DNA of 64,000 nt from Centrapalus pauciflorus (GCA_020465985.1 JAANYP010000254.1:159001-223000); one strand, 5' to 3'; positions 46,301 through 57,080 are shown, counted from the stretch's first letter. A program made the numbers and translations. The notes: generated by a model from the letters alone, not told the origin.

Positions 46301-46889
46301 AATCATTGGCGTAGCCGATATGGTAATATATATACTACAAACATAAGTATAATTAAAATCATAATATTAAGTGTGTAATAAAATATTGTAATAATAAATG
46401 TTAAAATAGGAGTAAACAAAAATTTATTAAAATAAAAGGGTTAAATAAGAGATAACGTTAAGATAAGGGTGTGTTATGAGAAACTGAAATTATAAAAGAA
46501 AAAAACGTCATTAACGTAGCAGATATGTGTGTGTAATAAAATATTGTAATAATAAATGTTAAAATAAGAGTAAACAAAAGTTTATTAAAATAAAATGGCT
46601 AAATAAAAGATAACGCTAATATAATGGTGTGTTATGAAAAATTGAAACTAAAAAAAGCGTCATTGGCGTAGCAGATATGATAATATATATACTACAAAGA
46701 TAAGTATAATTAAAATCATAATATTAAGTGTCTAATAAAAATTTGTAATAATAAATGTTAAAATAGAAGTAAACAAAAATTTATTAAAATAAAAGAGGGG
46801 CTAAATAAAAGATAACGCTAAGATGAGGGTGTGTTATGAAAAATTGAAATTAAAAAAAAAGGCCATTGGCCTATATGATATGGTAAATG
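43313..46889. repeat. AT-rich tandem repeats in a duplicated 1.8-kb block
   Basis: A unit of roughly 190 bp (CATAAGTATAATTAAAATCA, then AGTGTGTAATAAAATATTG, TAAATGTTAAAATAGGAGTA, AAAGATAACGCTAAGATAA and GCCATTGGCGTAGC blocks) recurs about six times per half. The two halves, about 43313-45119 and 45139-46889, each begin with TTGCTGCGGGG followed by TAAAAAATAATTAGTTAC and are near-copies in order. So there is a tandem repeat inside a tandem duplication. No coding potential. Confidence 0.85.
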
Positions 46890-47149
46890 TATGTATATAT
46901 AATGGTCCCTTGGTTTGGTTTGAATTAAGAATTTGATCCCTGAAAGAATGTATGATAGCGAAACTCCCTTATTTTGAAAACCTTGCACGTGGTTAGTCCG
47001 TCACTCCGTCATATTTACAGGCATTAGTTGTTGTTGTTGTTAGTATAACGCTACTTTATATTATACCAAAACTCCCTACTTTAGAAAACCTTGCATATGG
47101 TTAGTCCGTCACTCCGTCACATTTACGAGCATTAGTTGTTGTTGTTATT
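46890..47149. repeat. Two-copy direct repeat (about 115 bp)
   Basis: AAACTCCC, CCTTGCA, GGTTAGTCCGTCACTCCGTC and GCATTAGTTGTTGTTGTT recur in order at about 46960 and 47070. Non-coding. Confidence 0.75.
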
Positions 47150-47667
47150 AGGGATAATTGCGCAAAAAACCCTTAACTTGTCAGGTTTTTGTGATGATAA
47201 CCCCAAACCATTTTTCGTTGTATAGAAAACCCCGAACTAACTAAAAATCAGTAAATCAAGGTTTTATCAATGGTTAACCGGTTGAAACCGGTTATTAATC
47301 CTACGTTGACCGATAAATAACCTACATGGAATAAATTTTAATCGTTGAAACCGGTTTCCAAGTATTACATATCATTTAAACCCCCATTGATAAATTTTAA
47401 TTGTAATTTTTAAACGGGATTACATTATTAACGAGTGTTTAGATGATGCGTAATACTTGATAACCGGTTTCAACAATTAAAATTTATTCCACGTAGGTTA
47501 TTTATCGGTCCACGTAGGATTAATAACCGGTTTCAACCGGTTAACCATTGATAAAACCTTGATTTACTGATTTTTAGTTAGTTCGGGGTTTTCTATACAA
47601 TGAAAAATGGTTTGGGGTTATAATCACAAAAACCTGACAAGTTAAGGGTTTTTTGCGCAATATCCCT
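47150..47667. mobile_element. Foldback MITE with long inverted repeats, 518 bp
   Basis: The arms are nearly perfect inverted repeats of about 240 bp each, starting AGGGATAATTGCGCAAAAAA and ending GCGCAATATCCCT, with internal AACCGGTT and CCTACGT blocks mirrored. Flanked by TTGTTATT (47142-47149 and 47668-47675), an 8-bp TSD. The arms would fold into a long hairpin RNA and could yield 24-nt siRNAs. Confidence 0.88.
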
Positions 47668-47939
47668 TTGTTATTATAAGTGTAGTTTCATTTTTTTGTC
47701 TTTAAAAGACCATTTATGAAGTATAACTTAGGATCCGTTTGTGAAATATTATAATAAACATTTAGTTTTATTATTTATTAAACTACAATTTTGTTTTAAT
47801 TATATTATTTTTATTGCTAGGAATTATATATTTTTAATTGCATTATTATTATTTATTGAGATTTTTAATTTTTTGTAAGCTTTTAAAAATATCATTTAGA
47901 TTATTAATTTACGTTTATATAATATGCGATTATATACGA

Positions 47940-48960
47940 AGCAAGAATTTTGACCTACTCTGATTTTTAGTTTTTTTAAGTGAAAAATACTACAAATTGT
48001 TCTGGAACGAAAAAAACTACGAATCATATTGATTTTTAATTTTTTCGAACAAAAAAGTTACAATTTATTTCTTTTTATGTTTTTATGACTAGGAAAACTA
48101 CGTACCGTTTCATTCTTTAATTTTTTTTGAACAAAAAACTACGAGTAATTCTGTTTTTTAGATTTTCAAGACCAAAAAAACTCTGAATCATTTTTTATTA
48201 CATTTTTCGAATGAAAAAAAAAAACATGAACCATTCCACTTTTTAGTTTTTTTATCCAAAAAAGCTACGAACCATTTGCTTTTTAGGTTTTTTTAAACGA
48301 ACATAACTTCATATATTTTCATTTTATTAGTTTTCTTCGAAAGAAAAAACTATGAATCGTTCCACTTGCAAGGTTTTGCATAAAAATTTATAAATGATTT
48401 TGCTTTTTAGTTTTTTCAAACGAAAAACATTACGAACAATTTAACTTTAGTTTTTCTGAACGAAAAAACTAATAATAATTCTGATTTTCAATTTTTCCGC
48501 ATGAAAGAACTACAAACCATTTTCTTTTTGAGTTTTACCGAACGAAAAAACCCTAACCATTCCATTTTTATGTCTTTTCAAACGTAGAAAACTACAAACC
48601 ATTCCGGTTTTTTTGCTTGGTAAAACTAAAATTCGAAATGGTTCGTGGTTTTTATTATTTGAAAAAACTAAAAACCAAAATGGTTCGTCGTTTTTTCGTT
48701 TGGAAAAACTAAACGAAATAAATGAAAGGAAATGGTTCGTAGTTTTTTTCGTTTAAAAAAAAATAAAAAAAACCAATTTGTTAATAATTATTTTTGTTCC
48801 AAAAAAGCTGTAAAAAAAAAAAAGAAACGATTCATAGTTTTTTACGTTTTGGAAAACTTAAAAACAGAATGATTCGTTCTTTTTTTCATTCGGAAAATAT
48901 GATAAAAGTGAACGGTTTAGACCCTTTTTTGTTTTGAGAAATGAAAAAAAAAATAGAACA
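47940..48960. repeat. Inverted array of ACTACGAACCATT / TTTTTTCG units
   Basis: From 47990 to about 48610 a unit of roughly 55-60 bp (AACGAAAAAACTACGAACCATT, T-rich linker, TTTTTAGTTTTTT) repeats about ten times with drift. From about 48610 to 48900 the complement orientation appears (AATGGTTCGTAGTTTTTTCG). The block is therefore a large foldback made of opposed tandem arrays. No coding frame. Confidence 0.7.
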
Positions 48961-49611
48961 ATGACAGAAATATGAGAGATGAATGCAAGAACTAACACCC
49001 TCAACCTACCCCATCCCTACCCTACCTCTTACCATATTTATTATAACGAGAAATATTCCAACACTTTTTGATAAAGTTTATTATTTTTCAATAATATATC
49101 TATATAACTTATAAACTTAAGTTATTTGGAAGTTAATAAATGTAACCTTATAAACTTGATTATAACTTATAAACTTTAATTGTTATTTGATTCTTGAAAG
49201 CATGTTGGTTATATGTTTATTGAATGCATTTATGTTACCTGATTATAACTTATAAACTTGAATTGGTTTCTTACTTAAATCTTGTTAATGTTATTTGAAT
49301 GATATTAAATGTTTACATAGATCACTTTGATTCAATGATATTATTCTTACTTGATATTTGACTTTAATCAATGATATCTGTTTGGTTTTGGGAATTAATA
49401 TGTAAACTTAATAAAAATAACAGAATCAGATAATTTAAAAAAAAAAAACAGACTTATGGAATTCTCTTATCAGATCTTAGTATCTTATCAGGATCACCTC
49501 TCATCAATCAGAAGTGGAATCAGACATCAGACAATTAACCTCTTATGCAATCAAACAGCACCTTAATCCCACATTTCTTTTTCAAATTAGGGTTGTAAAT
49601 TAAAATATATT
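48961..49611. other. AT-rich spacer
   Basis: No gene. A leading GAATGCAAGAACTAACAC (48977) and a trailing CTTAATCCCACATTTC (49562) are adjacent in the PPR upstream region (38838-38905), so the stretch between them looks like an insertion in a second copy. Contains ATAACTTATAAACTT repeats around 49080-49250. Confidence 0.45.
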
Positions 49612-50076
49612 GGGTTAAAGTCATACAAATGAAACATACTTTTCTCAGTTTACCTAAATGACTAATTAACTTTTTTACTTGACCGGATGGTACTTGTGCT
49701 CCAAATAACTTGTCGATATAGTGCGTGTAACCAGTAACTATGCTGATATGATAATTTTTGCTGATTCAAATGATAGCGTGACACATTTTTAATAACATGA
49801 TGCTTACATGGATTTACGTGGATTTTGATCTATATAAATAATTTAGAAAATAGACATTAGTATATAGATCTTTTTAATACTTCTAAAAACACAAATATAA
49901 GATCTTTACCTGTAGAACCGGTAACGGGTAATCAAAAGTACCATCTCAATAATAAATTTTAAATACAAGTACCAATGAGATAAAAAAATAACTAGATTAG
50001 TCATTTGAAAAAAACAACTAGATTAGTCATTTGAGTAATTTCAGTAAAGTAATATACATTTGTACGTGTTTAACCC
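49612..50076. mobile_element. Foldback MITE, about 465 bp
   Basis: Left GGGTTAAAGTCATACAAATG and right CATTTGTACGTGTTTAACCC are inverted with a few mismatches; inner TAGTCATTT / AAATGACTA pairs support folding. Non-coding. Confidence 0.6.
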
Positions 50077-51288
50077 TAAACAAAACATAAGGTTTGTACA
50101 CATACTGAAAATTCAAACAGAAAAAGACATTTTAAATGAAAAGAACTTCAAATCAATATTCTACATAGAATAAGAAACACTTAAAAAGAGTTAATAGTAC
50201 ATGATTAAACAAACAAAGCAATTCATATAATACAGGAATAACACACATAATTAAATAGACAAACAAAATCCAGTAAATGTAGAACCCTTAACGAGGGTTT
50301 AAGAATTGTTCCAAAATCAATATTTGCAACAAATCATAAAATTAAAAACAATTTGTTTGTGCGTAGATCCGACGGGTAGCTGTTTGGATGAGATGTAACC
50401 ATTCTCCTCGATCCCGAGCTTAGATCCACGACTGAAAGATGTAGATAATCGTTAGAAGTGGACCCAGTGCGTGAGCCCATAGCCACCTCCGACGATCAAG
50501 TTAGAATATGATCGGTGATGTAATATATCACAATAATATATGTATGCACATATATGTGTGTATGGTTGTATGTGATGGGAGAGGAGAGTAAGAGAGCATG
50601 TAGGTGATGATGAAGCTCTAGAGGAAGTGAGGATGCATGATGATGGTGGTAAAAGTGGCTTGGTCGTATAAGTGACAGAACTTTCTCCTTATTTGCAAGA
50701 TGTTATGTATATATAAGCAAGTATGGGTTTGGGTCATATATAAAACCCATGACCCAAACATGAGGTTCTAAAGCCCAAGCAGTGAGGTACACCAATAAGT
50801 CCCCCAAGTCCAGAGTTATTGGTTCTCATTAAACCAATTACTTTGGACTTAAGCAAAATATAGTTTAGCTGATACCTGTTGATTTTGTTGATGGTGTGTT
50901 CTTACTTGTCATTGCTTGAAGTGTTCTAACGCTACGAAAGACCTTTACGTTTTTGTTTGTGCTTTAAAAACTAATGCTTATGCGTACCTGCAAGGTCTTT
51001 TACATTTTTAGTATATTGGACAGGGAGAAAGTTAGTTGTTGTACCGTCGTATATCAAATCGAAAATAAAGGATTTTACTGTTCATGCAATATCACACTAG
51101 GAGTGTTGACAAGGAATGATCAATGCCACACAAAAGGTCTAGTAGAAAGAGCTTAACTATAGATGGCTATACCATTAAGTCCCCTTAGTCCGAAGTGACC
51201 GGTCATTGGGCCGATTACTTTGAACTTATAAAATATGCTCAACATTATGCTTTTGTCGGTGCTTATGTCATTCTCACTTGTGATTGAG
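50077..51288. other. Spacer left of the complete non-autonomous element
   Basis: No gene. Two partly similar blocks (AAGTCCCCCAAGTCCAGAG at 50796 and AAGTCCCCTTAGTCCGAAG at 51176, each followed by an ATTACTTTG(G/A)ACTTA block) suggest a local duplication, possibly of an LTR-like sequence. The frame at 50974-51156 has no domain. Confidence 0.45.
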
Positions 51289-51293
51289 GTCTT

Positions 51294-51595
51294 TGTGAAT
51301 TCAAATTTCATGCAATTCATTCAACATAAAACAATTCATATTAACAATTATCAATCCAACACATTATATTGAATGATTAAAGAGAGAAATATTACATTGA
51401 TGTTCTTGGTGACTTGCACAACACTTTTTCTCTCTAATTCCAGCCGTGTATTTTTGTGTAATCTGAGATTCCTTCTATAACAGCACACATACACTCCTAT
51501 TTATACACAATACAAAGTATTGAGGATTTACACAAACAACCCCTGAACTTTTACAATAAAATTGATTACAACTCTATATAAATTTGTACCCAACA
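51294..51595 (-). repeat. 3' LTR of the non-autonomous element
   Basis: TGTGAATTC...CCCAACA on the + strand (sense TGTTGGG...ATTCACA). A TATA-like TATAAATAGG lies at 51498-51507 on the minus strand. Differs from its partner at two visible positions. Confidence 0.95.
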
Positions 51596-52157
51596 ATCTC
51601 CCCCTTAGAGATGAAATCAATTTTCAAATTAAAGTACATTGCAGGGAACTTGAACATTCTTTCTTGAAACTTTTCTTGCACCTTCTCTTCGATCTCTGAA
51701 TCTTCTTCTTTATTGTCTCACTCTGATCTTCACATCTCTTCTATTCTGATCTTCTCTTTTCTTGTAAGCACACTCCCCCTTGAATCATGAATAGCTTTTA
51801 AATCTCTTCCTTGATCAATTGTCTTGAGATGATGTAGTAATTGCCTTCAGTTGATTTCAAACTACTCAACAGTTGTTTCTGAAATTCAGCTTTTCTCCCC
51901 CTCATGATGATCATAAAAAATTATGAACATCATGCAAAAAAACTTCAGAAACATTAATTCAATGAAATTACAGTAGAAGAAATACAACAACAATTACAAC
52001 TCAGAAATTATTACAAATTGATTTTCTCCCCCTTAAACTGACATCTCTCCCCCTCAAAAAGTTCACTCCCCCTCGAATTGATATTATATCTTTTTAGAAC
52101 AAAACAAAGCTTTACAACTTTGGGGAAAATGAAACACATTCATTTTGTGAGAAAATG

Positions 52158-52990
52158 AGTCCAGGTCCACATAGGATTCCTGTTTACACAATAGACAAAA
52201 TCTATGTGACCTACGTTCAGCGCTGGCATGATAGTAACACTGGTAGGATTTCCAAATAGTCATCGTGAAATCCTTTATCATGAAAGAATCACTCTTATTT
52301 GTTCCGGCTTAGTCACTTTGGACTAGCAGTTTATAGTCACGCAGACTATTAGACTCGATGTGTCCTAAAAGTGTATGTAATCAGCTCTAGACACAATGTG
52401 CATCAAATGAAATTGGAGACCGGAGCAACTGTCTTCCTTGTTTCAATATCAATAATATCCAAATGATATATTGATAGAAATGTGTTATATCTCCGTGATT
52501 ATTGAAACAGAAATCTTTTGAGAGATAACTGAGTAGTTGGTGGGGTTAAGTGCATGCGTCACTGGGTCCATGACGTCTTTTTCAATATCAAGTCACCTAG
52601 GGCTTGATAGATTATGTGGATTACCCAGCAGACACAGTGTTGGTAGGATTTTATTTTCTTCAAATCCTTTCTCAACACTCAGCTCTCAGCATTTTTCAAC
52701 TAAGCTCCCTCCGGCTCACTTTTAAGAAATGAATTCAGTCAGCTTTATAGCAAAAGCATGACCTGATGCACCACCATCTCCTTTCAATATCAATATCCCT
52801 CTCATTTACATTTTATCTCTGCTCGACCCTGTCAGTATCCCGTGATAACTGACACTTCTCAACTAATAAACCTAAAGAACCCTCACCCGCACAATCTATA
52901 GATGGTTTGCTTCTTGGGTAGGTCTTCCGGTTCTGGTTAGACCATAGAAGCGAAATTTATGCCTATCACTCAGATTGGTGCATAATCGAA
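52158..52990 (-). other. Conserved non-coding block of the non-autonomous family, copy 2
   Basis: Partner of 27375-28205. No open frame of note. It contains short palindromic and CT-rich stretches, occupies the place of pol, and is preserved in two family members of very different age, so it may hold cis-acting signals. Confidence 0.7.
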
Positions 52991-53518
52991 GTCAGCAGAA
53001 AGATTTTCAGCTTTGAAGCTCAAGGGATATCAGAGAGATTATATTCAAAGAATATGGGAGATATCATAAAAAAATAGAAAATCTGATATATGAAATGAAA
53101 AGAACCAGATTTTCTTGAAAGAATTAGCACTTGGGAGATAACAAAGAGAATCCATTATAAATTGGAAGCATTGTAATAAAGAGAATCTCAGAAGAAATGA
53201 GATAATGAACATCAAAGAGATTAGATCAATTAATCTCAATGAAATATTCAGAGAATCAGAAAAAAAATTTCTTTTCAGCTCAAAAATTATTTTTATGTGT
53301 GTATCAAATATTTTCATGAAAAATCACACACAGTTTTGAAAAATGTCATCGTCAAAGTGCGTCTGAAACTCCCCCTAGAAATAAGCAGACACAGTTAGTC
53401 AACTCATAGAAATGAAACAAAGAGCAAAAAATTATAAAAATAAAACTCCGTATTTGTCAATTCAGCATCAGAGTTGAATGCAGGGCAGGAATTCCAGAAA
53501 GATTCGTTTTTCAGAATC

Positions 53519-53734
53519 GGGTTCTAATCTGAAGTGATTAGAAGCCATTTGTCGCATAAGCTTGGGTTTCAGTCTGAAGTAACTGAAAACCATTGTCTCT
53601 GGTTCATTGAAGTCCGGGTTCTAGTCTGAATTTAACTAGAAACCAATTTTGAGTTGAAGCACGGGTCTTGACCTGAAGTAATCAAGAGCCTATTGAAATG
53701 AAGAACGGGTCCTTATCTGAAATGATAAGAAACC
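53519..53734 (-). other. Array of five covarying stem-loops just 3' of the coiled-coil ORF
   Basis: Units at 53519-53546, 53564-53591, 53616-53644, 53663-53690 and 53707-53734, about 47 bp apart. On the + strand the stems are TTCTAATC/GATTAGAA, TTTCAGT/ACTGAAA, TTCTAGT/ACTAGAA, TCTTGA/TCAAGA and CTTATC/GATAAG around a loop close to CTGAAGT, each framed by GGG and RCC. Stems change together while loop and frame stay constant, the mark of conserved structure. The nearest unit lies about 16 bases past the ORF stop (53750). Confidence 0.85.
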
Positions 53735-53749
53735 TATAACCTGCAAAAT

Positions 53750-54961
53750 TTAAGATGTCTTTGGTATCCAAACAGATTTGGATCCAGACTTGTTAGCGCT
53801 CTTGGGTACCCATTTCAAAACAGGTTTTGGTACCCACTTGTACTTGGGTTTAGGTACCCATTGCATGTTATAACTATCAGCTTCTCTTTCAAACGCAGAA
53901 AACAAATTTCTTTGAGTATGAGAAAATTGAATATCTGAATTTCTAAAGAAACTTGAATTTGAATGATCAGACTTTTGCGAACTCTTCTTTTTGAAAAACT
54001 GTCCGGTTCTTGCCTGTTTCTGATAATACTTGGTATTTTTCTGTGAAAATGTTTTCTGATTAGAATGACCAGTATTTTCAGAAACTTTAAGAAAATTTGA
54101 CTTCGAAGATTCACCGGTGTAAATCTTGACCGGAAGTTGTTCAACAATTTTATCTTTGCCGCTGTGTATCTTTAACAGATACTTAAGTTTAAGATCTGAA
54201 GAAGAATCAAACTTAGCAGAGTTAGTTAGATTCACTTCACTTTCAGAAGACAAACCAGAGTGATCAACATTGGATTTTAAACACACTGAAGAAGGGGTCT
54301 TAACCTTTGACTCAGTTGACGAAGTAAACACATGTAATTGTTTTGTAAGATGAAGTATCTGATCTTCCAAACTTTTGATAATGACTAAATTTGAATTTCT
54401 GTCATGATCAAATGATTGGTAATCAGATTTAAAAGATTGTTCTTTGATTAAGAACATTTGTCTTTCATCTTCAAACAATTCAGATTTTGATTTAAAATCT
54501 TGTTCTTTAAGTAAGAACTCATGTCTTTCCTTCTCAATCAAATCTTTAGTTAAAGACAACTCTTGTTGAAGAGCAAAAATTTCTTCATTTTTGTTTAAAA
54601 TACAATTCTGATCAGTTGGTTTTGTCTTACAAAGTGTATCTTCAAGATCCTGAACTTTCTTGTAAAGATCAGATCTTTCAGGCAAAAGATATTTCAGTTG
54701 AGTTGCATTCTGAAAATTTTCTTGTTTCAGCTCATCAAGTTCTTTAAGTAATTCAGATATTTTCAATTGATGAGCACAACTCTCAGAGTTTTGTTTTTCT
54801 TTTAAGCTTTGAATTTCTTCATTCAGTATTTGTACGTCACGTAACGCCAAATGTTTATCAGTATTTAACTGAACGAGAATGTCGTAATTGTTCTTACGAA
54901 TCTTTTCAGATTCAGTAAGTTTGACAATCAGCTCAGACTTTGAAAATTGTTCAAACATCAT
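53750..54961 (-). CDS. Coiled-coil Gag-tail protein of the non-autonomous element
   Basis: An intact 403-codon frame. Residues about 1-220 are Leu/Glu/Lys-rich with heptad-like spacing (LKELDELKQEN, DLYKKVQDLEDTL), a strong coiled-coil candidate with a repeated FLLKEQDFKS / FLIKEQSFKS segment. The middle is Ser/Lys-rich. The C-terminus has four to five W(V/I)PK repeats (KWVPKPVLKWVPK), as at the end of the Sirevirus Gag. It corresponds to Gag's tail without capsid or zinc knuckle. An intact frame in a recent, otherwise non-coding element suggests the protein is, or was lately, useful to it, perhaps for co-assembly with complete Gag. Start at ATG 54961, after a TTTTTCTGCA tract like that before the Sirevirus gag. 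Confidence 0.8.
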   Translation of the reverse strand: MMFEQFSKSELIVKLTESEKIRKNNYDILVQLNTDKHLALRDVQILNEEIQSLKEKQNSESCAHQLKISELLKELDELKQENFQNATQLKYLLPERSDLYKKVQDLEDTLCKTKPTDQNCILNKNEEIFALQQELSLTKDLIEKERHEFLLKEQDFKSKSELFEDERQMFLIKEQSFKSDYQSFDHDRNSNLVIIKSLEDQILHLTKQLHVFTSSTESKVKTPSSVCLKSNVDHSGLSSESEVNLTNSAKFDSSSDLKLKYLLKIHSGKDKIVEQLPVKIYTGESSKSNFLKVSENTGHSNQKTFSQKNTKYYQKQARTGQFFKKKSSQKSDHSNSSFFRNSDIQFSHTQRNLFSAFEREADSYNMQWVPKPKYKWVPKPVLKWVPKSANKSGSKSVWIPKTS

Positions 54962-55299
54962 TATGAATTGCAGAAAAATGAACTTCCAAGATCTTTTATG
55001 GACTTATGAAAATTTGAATGAATCTTGATTGAATAAAACTGAATCTTGAATGATTAATTTGTTAAAAATCAGCTCTGATTTGACTTTTTGACGTTGAAAT
55101 TTTAGATTTTCTGCAGAAAAATGCCCATAACTTTTTTTCTGGAGTGGAATTGGGCCTCGAAAATTTACTGAACCGGCTATGCCAGTTCTAGAAATGTAGA
55201 TCTCTTTTCAAGCTTCGATTTGACGTATGGTAGGCCTTCTAACGATGTTCCAGTCAAAAGTTATGGTCAATTTAAGCAGCAAAGGTCAAATAGTCAAGA

Positions 55300-55835
55300 G
55301 TATGATGAAACTCGAATGAATAATGACTCAACTCGAATATGTAATGATGAAACTCGAATGATGAAGTACCAAACTCGAATAAAGAATCACCAAACTCGAA
55401 TGAAGAAGTATAAAACTCGAATGATTGAGTGTGAAACTCGAATGAGAAAGGATTCAACTCGAATAACCCTTGAACTTTCTCGAATGAAATAGAAATCAAT
55501 TCGAATTACAAAGAAGTTAAACTCGATCAAAGCTTCATGAAACTCGGTCAATGAAGTATGAAACTCGAATAACAATGGATGAAACTCGGTCAAAGAAGTA
55601 TGAAACTCGAATAACAATGGATGAAACTCGGTCAAAGCATTGATAAAACTCGGTCAAAGCTTCATAAAACTCGAATAAAGCTATCATAAAACTCGAATAA
55701 AGCTTTAATAAAACTCGAATAAAGCTTTCATAAAACTCGAATAAAGCTTTAATAAAACTCGAATAAAGCTTTCATAAAACTCGAATGCCTTCTTTATAAA
55801 ACTCGAATGACACTATGAATTTAGTTATGCCCGAG
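55300..55835 (-). repeat. AACTCGAAT leader array
   Basis: About 25 copies of AACTCGAAT (or the variant AACTCGGTC) separated by 10-14 variable bases. The 55660-55800 part is a cleaner 22-bp tandem (AACTCGAATAAAGCTTTCAT). It lies between primer site and ORF, the position of the CCGAA array in the complete Sirevirus. One CTCGGTCAAAG sub-array (55545-55665) has a changed motif. Confidence 0.88.
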
Positions 55836-56254
55836 TTTTATCATTTTTCAACAAAAACAAGATCAGATTCAAACTTTTTCAACAAAAATCCATGAATTGA
55901 CCTCAAATTGATTTCGAAGGTTCGTTTTAATAGCAGAAACAACTTTTGTGAAATCACTTTGGGTAATTCTTGATTAAAAACCAAAAATCGACCAAAAACC
56001 TCAAGAACACACACTTTTTCAAAAAATCTGAAATTTCTCAATTAAATTCTGTGTGTTTTGAGATAATATTTGATGTTTATATCATCAGATTCGCCTTTAA
56101 ATTTCACACCTTCGATCCAAAATTCAGATTATTTCATCCACAAAATCAAAATCCTCAATTGATTTTCGGATTTTCATAAAAAAAATGAATATAACAGTGT
56201 ATTAAAAAAAATTTATTTCAGATTCAAAATTCACTCATATTCAGCCATATTAGG

Positions 56255-56267
56255 CTCTGATACCAAT
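56255..56267 (-). other. Primer binding site of the non-autonomous element
   Basis: The minus strand reads TGGTATCAGAGCC directly inside the 5' LTR (56268), complementary to initiator tRNA-Met. Confidence 0.88.
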
Positions 56268-56569
56268 TGTGAATTCAAATTTCATGCAATTCATTCAACA
56301 TAAAACAATTCATATTAACAATTATCAATCCAACACATTATATTGAATGATTAAAGAGAGAAATATTACATTGATGTTCTTGGTGACTTGCACAACACTT
56401 TTTCTCTCTAATTCCAGCCGTGTATTTTTGTGTAATATGAGATTCCTTCTATAACAGCACACATACACTCCTATTTATACACAATACAAAGTATTGAGGA
56501 TTTACACAAACAACCCCTGAACTTTTACGATAAAATTGATTACAACTCTATATAAATTTGTACCCAACA
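56268..56569 (-). repeat. 5' LTR of the non-autonomous element
   Basis: 302 bp, same ends as 51294-51595. The minus-strand TATAAATAGG (56471-56480) is the likely promoter element. TSD GTCTT follows at 56570-56574. Confidence 0.95.
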
Positions 56570-56574
56570 GTCTT

Positions 56575-57080
56575 CGTAACAATAAATACACTACATAAGC
56601 TTAACATAAACTTTGTTAGCCACAACAATATTAAAACTGAGATTTATACTTCTGACTCATGTTAACAATGGATCAGAGCCCTTTCGCATATTAATAGGGG
56701 CATCGGAGCCCTCCTGTCCAGATCCACCGATCGGAGCTACATATTAACAATTTGTTAAGGTTCCGTGTGTCCATGTCTCTTAGTGGTTTACAGAGCTACG
56801 CACTAAGGAATGGTGTCGAAGGGTTTGAACCCTTGCTTCTTAGTGGAGTTTTGCAATTACGCACTAAGGTATAATGCCAGAGGGGCTTAGCCATGTCTTC
56901 TACGCAGGCTCTATGCCGTACATAGAATACACGTGTTTTTGTATGTACGAAGTGATCAATTCCCTTGTCTTCTAAGTAGGATATGATTCATGCTTAGGTA
57001 AGTACGAAGGGATCAGAGCCCTTGTCTTCTAAGCAGGAACTGAGCACGTGCTTAGGTAAAATGTCACTTCGGAATTATTT
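56575..57080. repeat. Imperfect tandem units around CCCTTGTCTTCTAAG
   Basis: Blocks like GATCAGAGCCCTT, TCTTCTAAGCAGG and GTGCTTAGGTAA recur about every 55-65 bp from 56670 to 57065 with strong drift. No coding frame. Possibly part of an eroded LTR into which the non-autonomous element inserted. Confidence 0.55.

Larger units (their letters stand above)
51294..56569 (-). mobile_element. Complete non-autonomous Sirevirus derivative, 5276 bp
   Basis: Two 302-bp LTRs (51294-51595, 56268-56569), TSD GTCTT (51289-51293, 56570-56574), a tRNA-Met primer site beside the 5' LTR (56255-56267) and a polypurine tract beside the 3' LTR (complement of ATCTCCCCCTTAG at 51596). Sense order: LTR, primer site, repeat-rich leader, a 403-codon coiled-coil ORF, five hairpins, 1.9 kb non-coding, LTR. 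Capsid, zinc knuckle and all pol domains are missing, so it must move in trans. By eye the LTRs differ at two sites in 302, so the insertion is recent. The WPK tail and hairpins tie it to the Sirevirus lineage. Confidence 0.93.

Noticed and set aside
43313..46889. Centromeric satellite
   Set aside because: Only two higher-order copies with drifting units flanked by unrelated DNA; not a long homogeneous array.
55300..55835. Regular AACTCGAAT repeats resembling a CRISPR array
   Set aside because: Eukaryotic retrotransposon context; repeats too short and spacers of 10-14 bp, themselves repeated.
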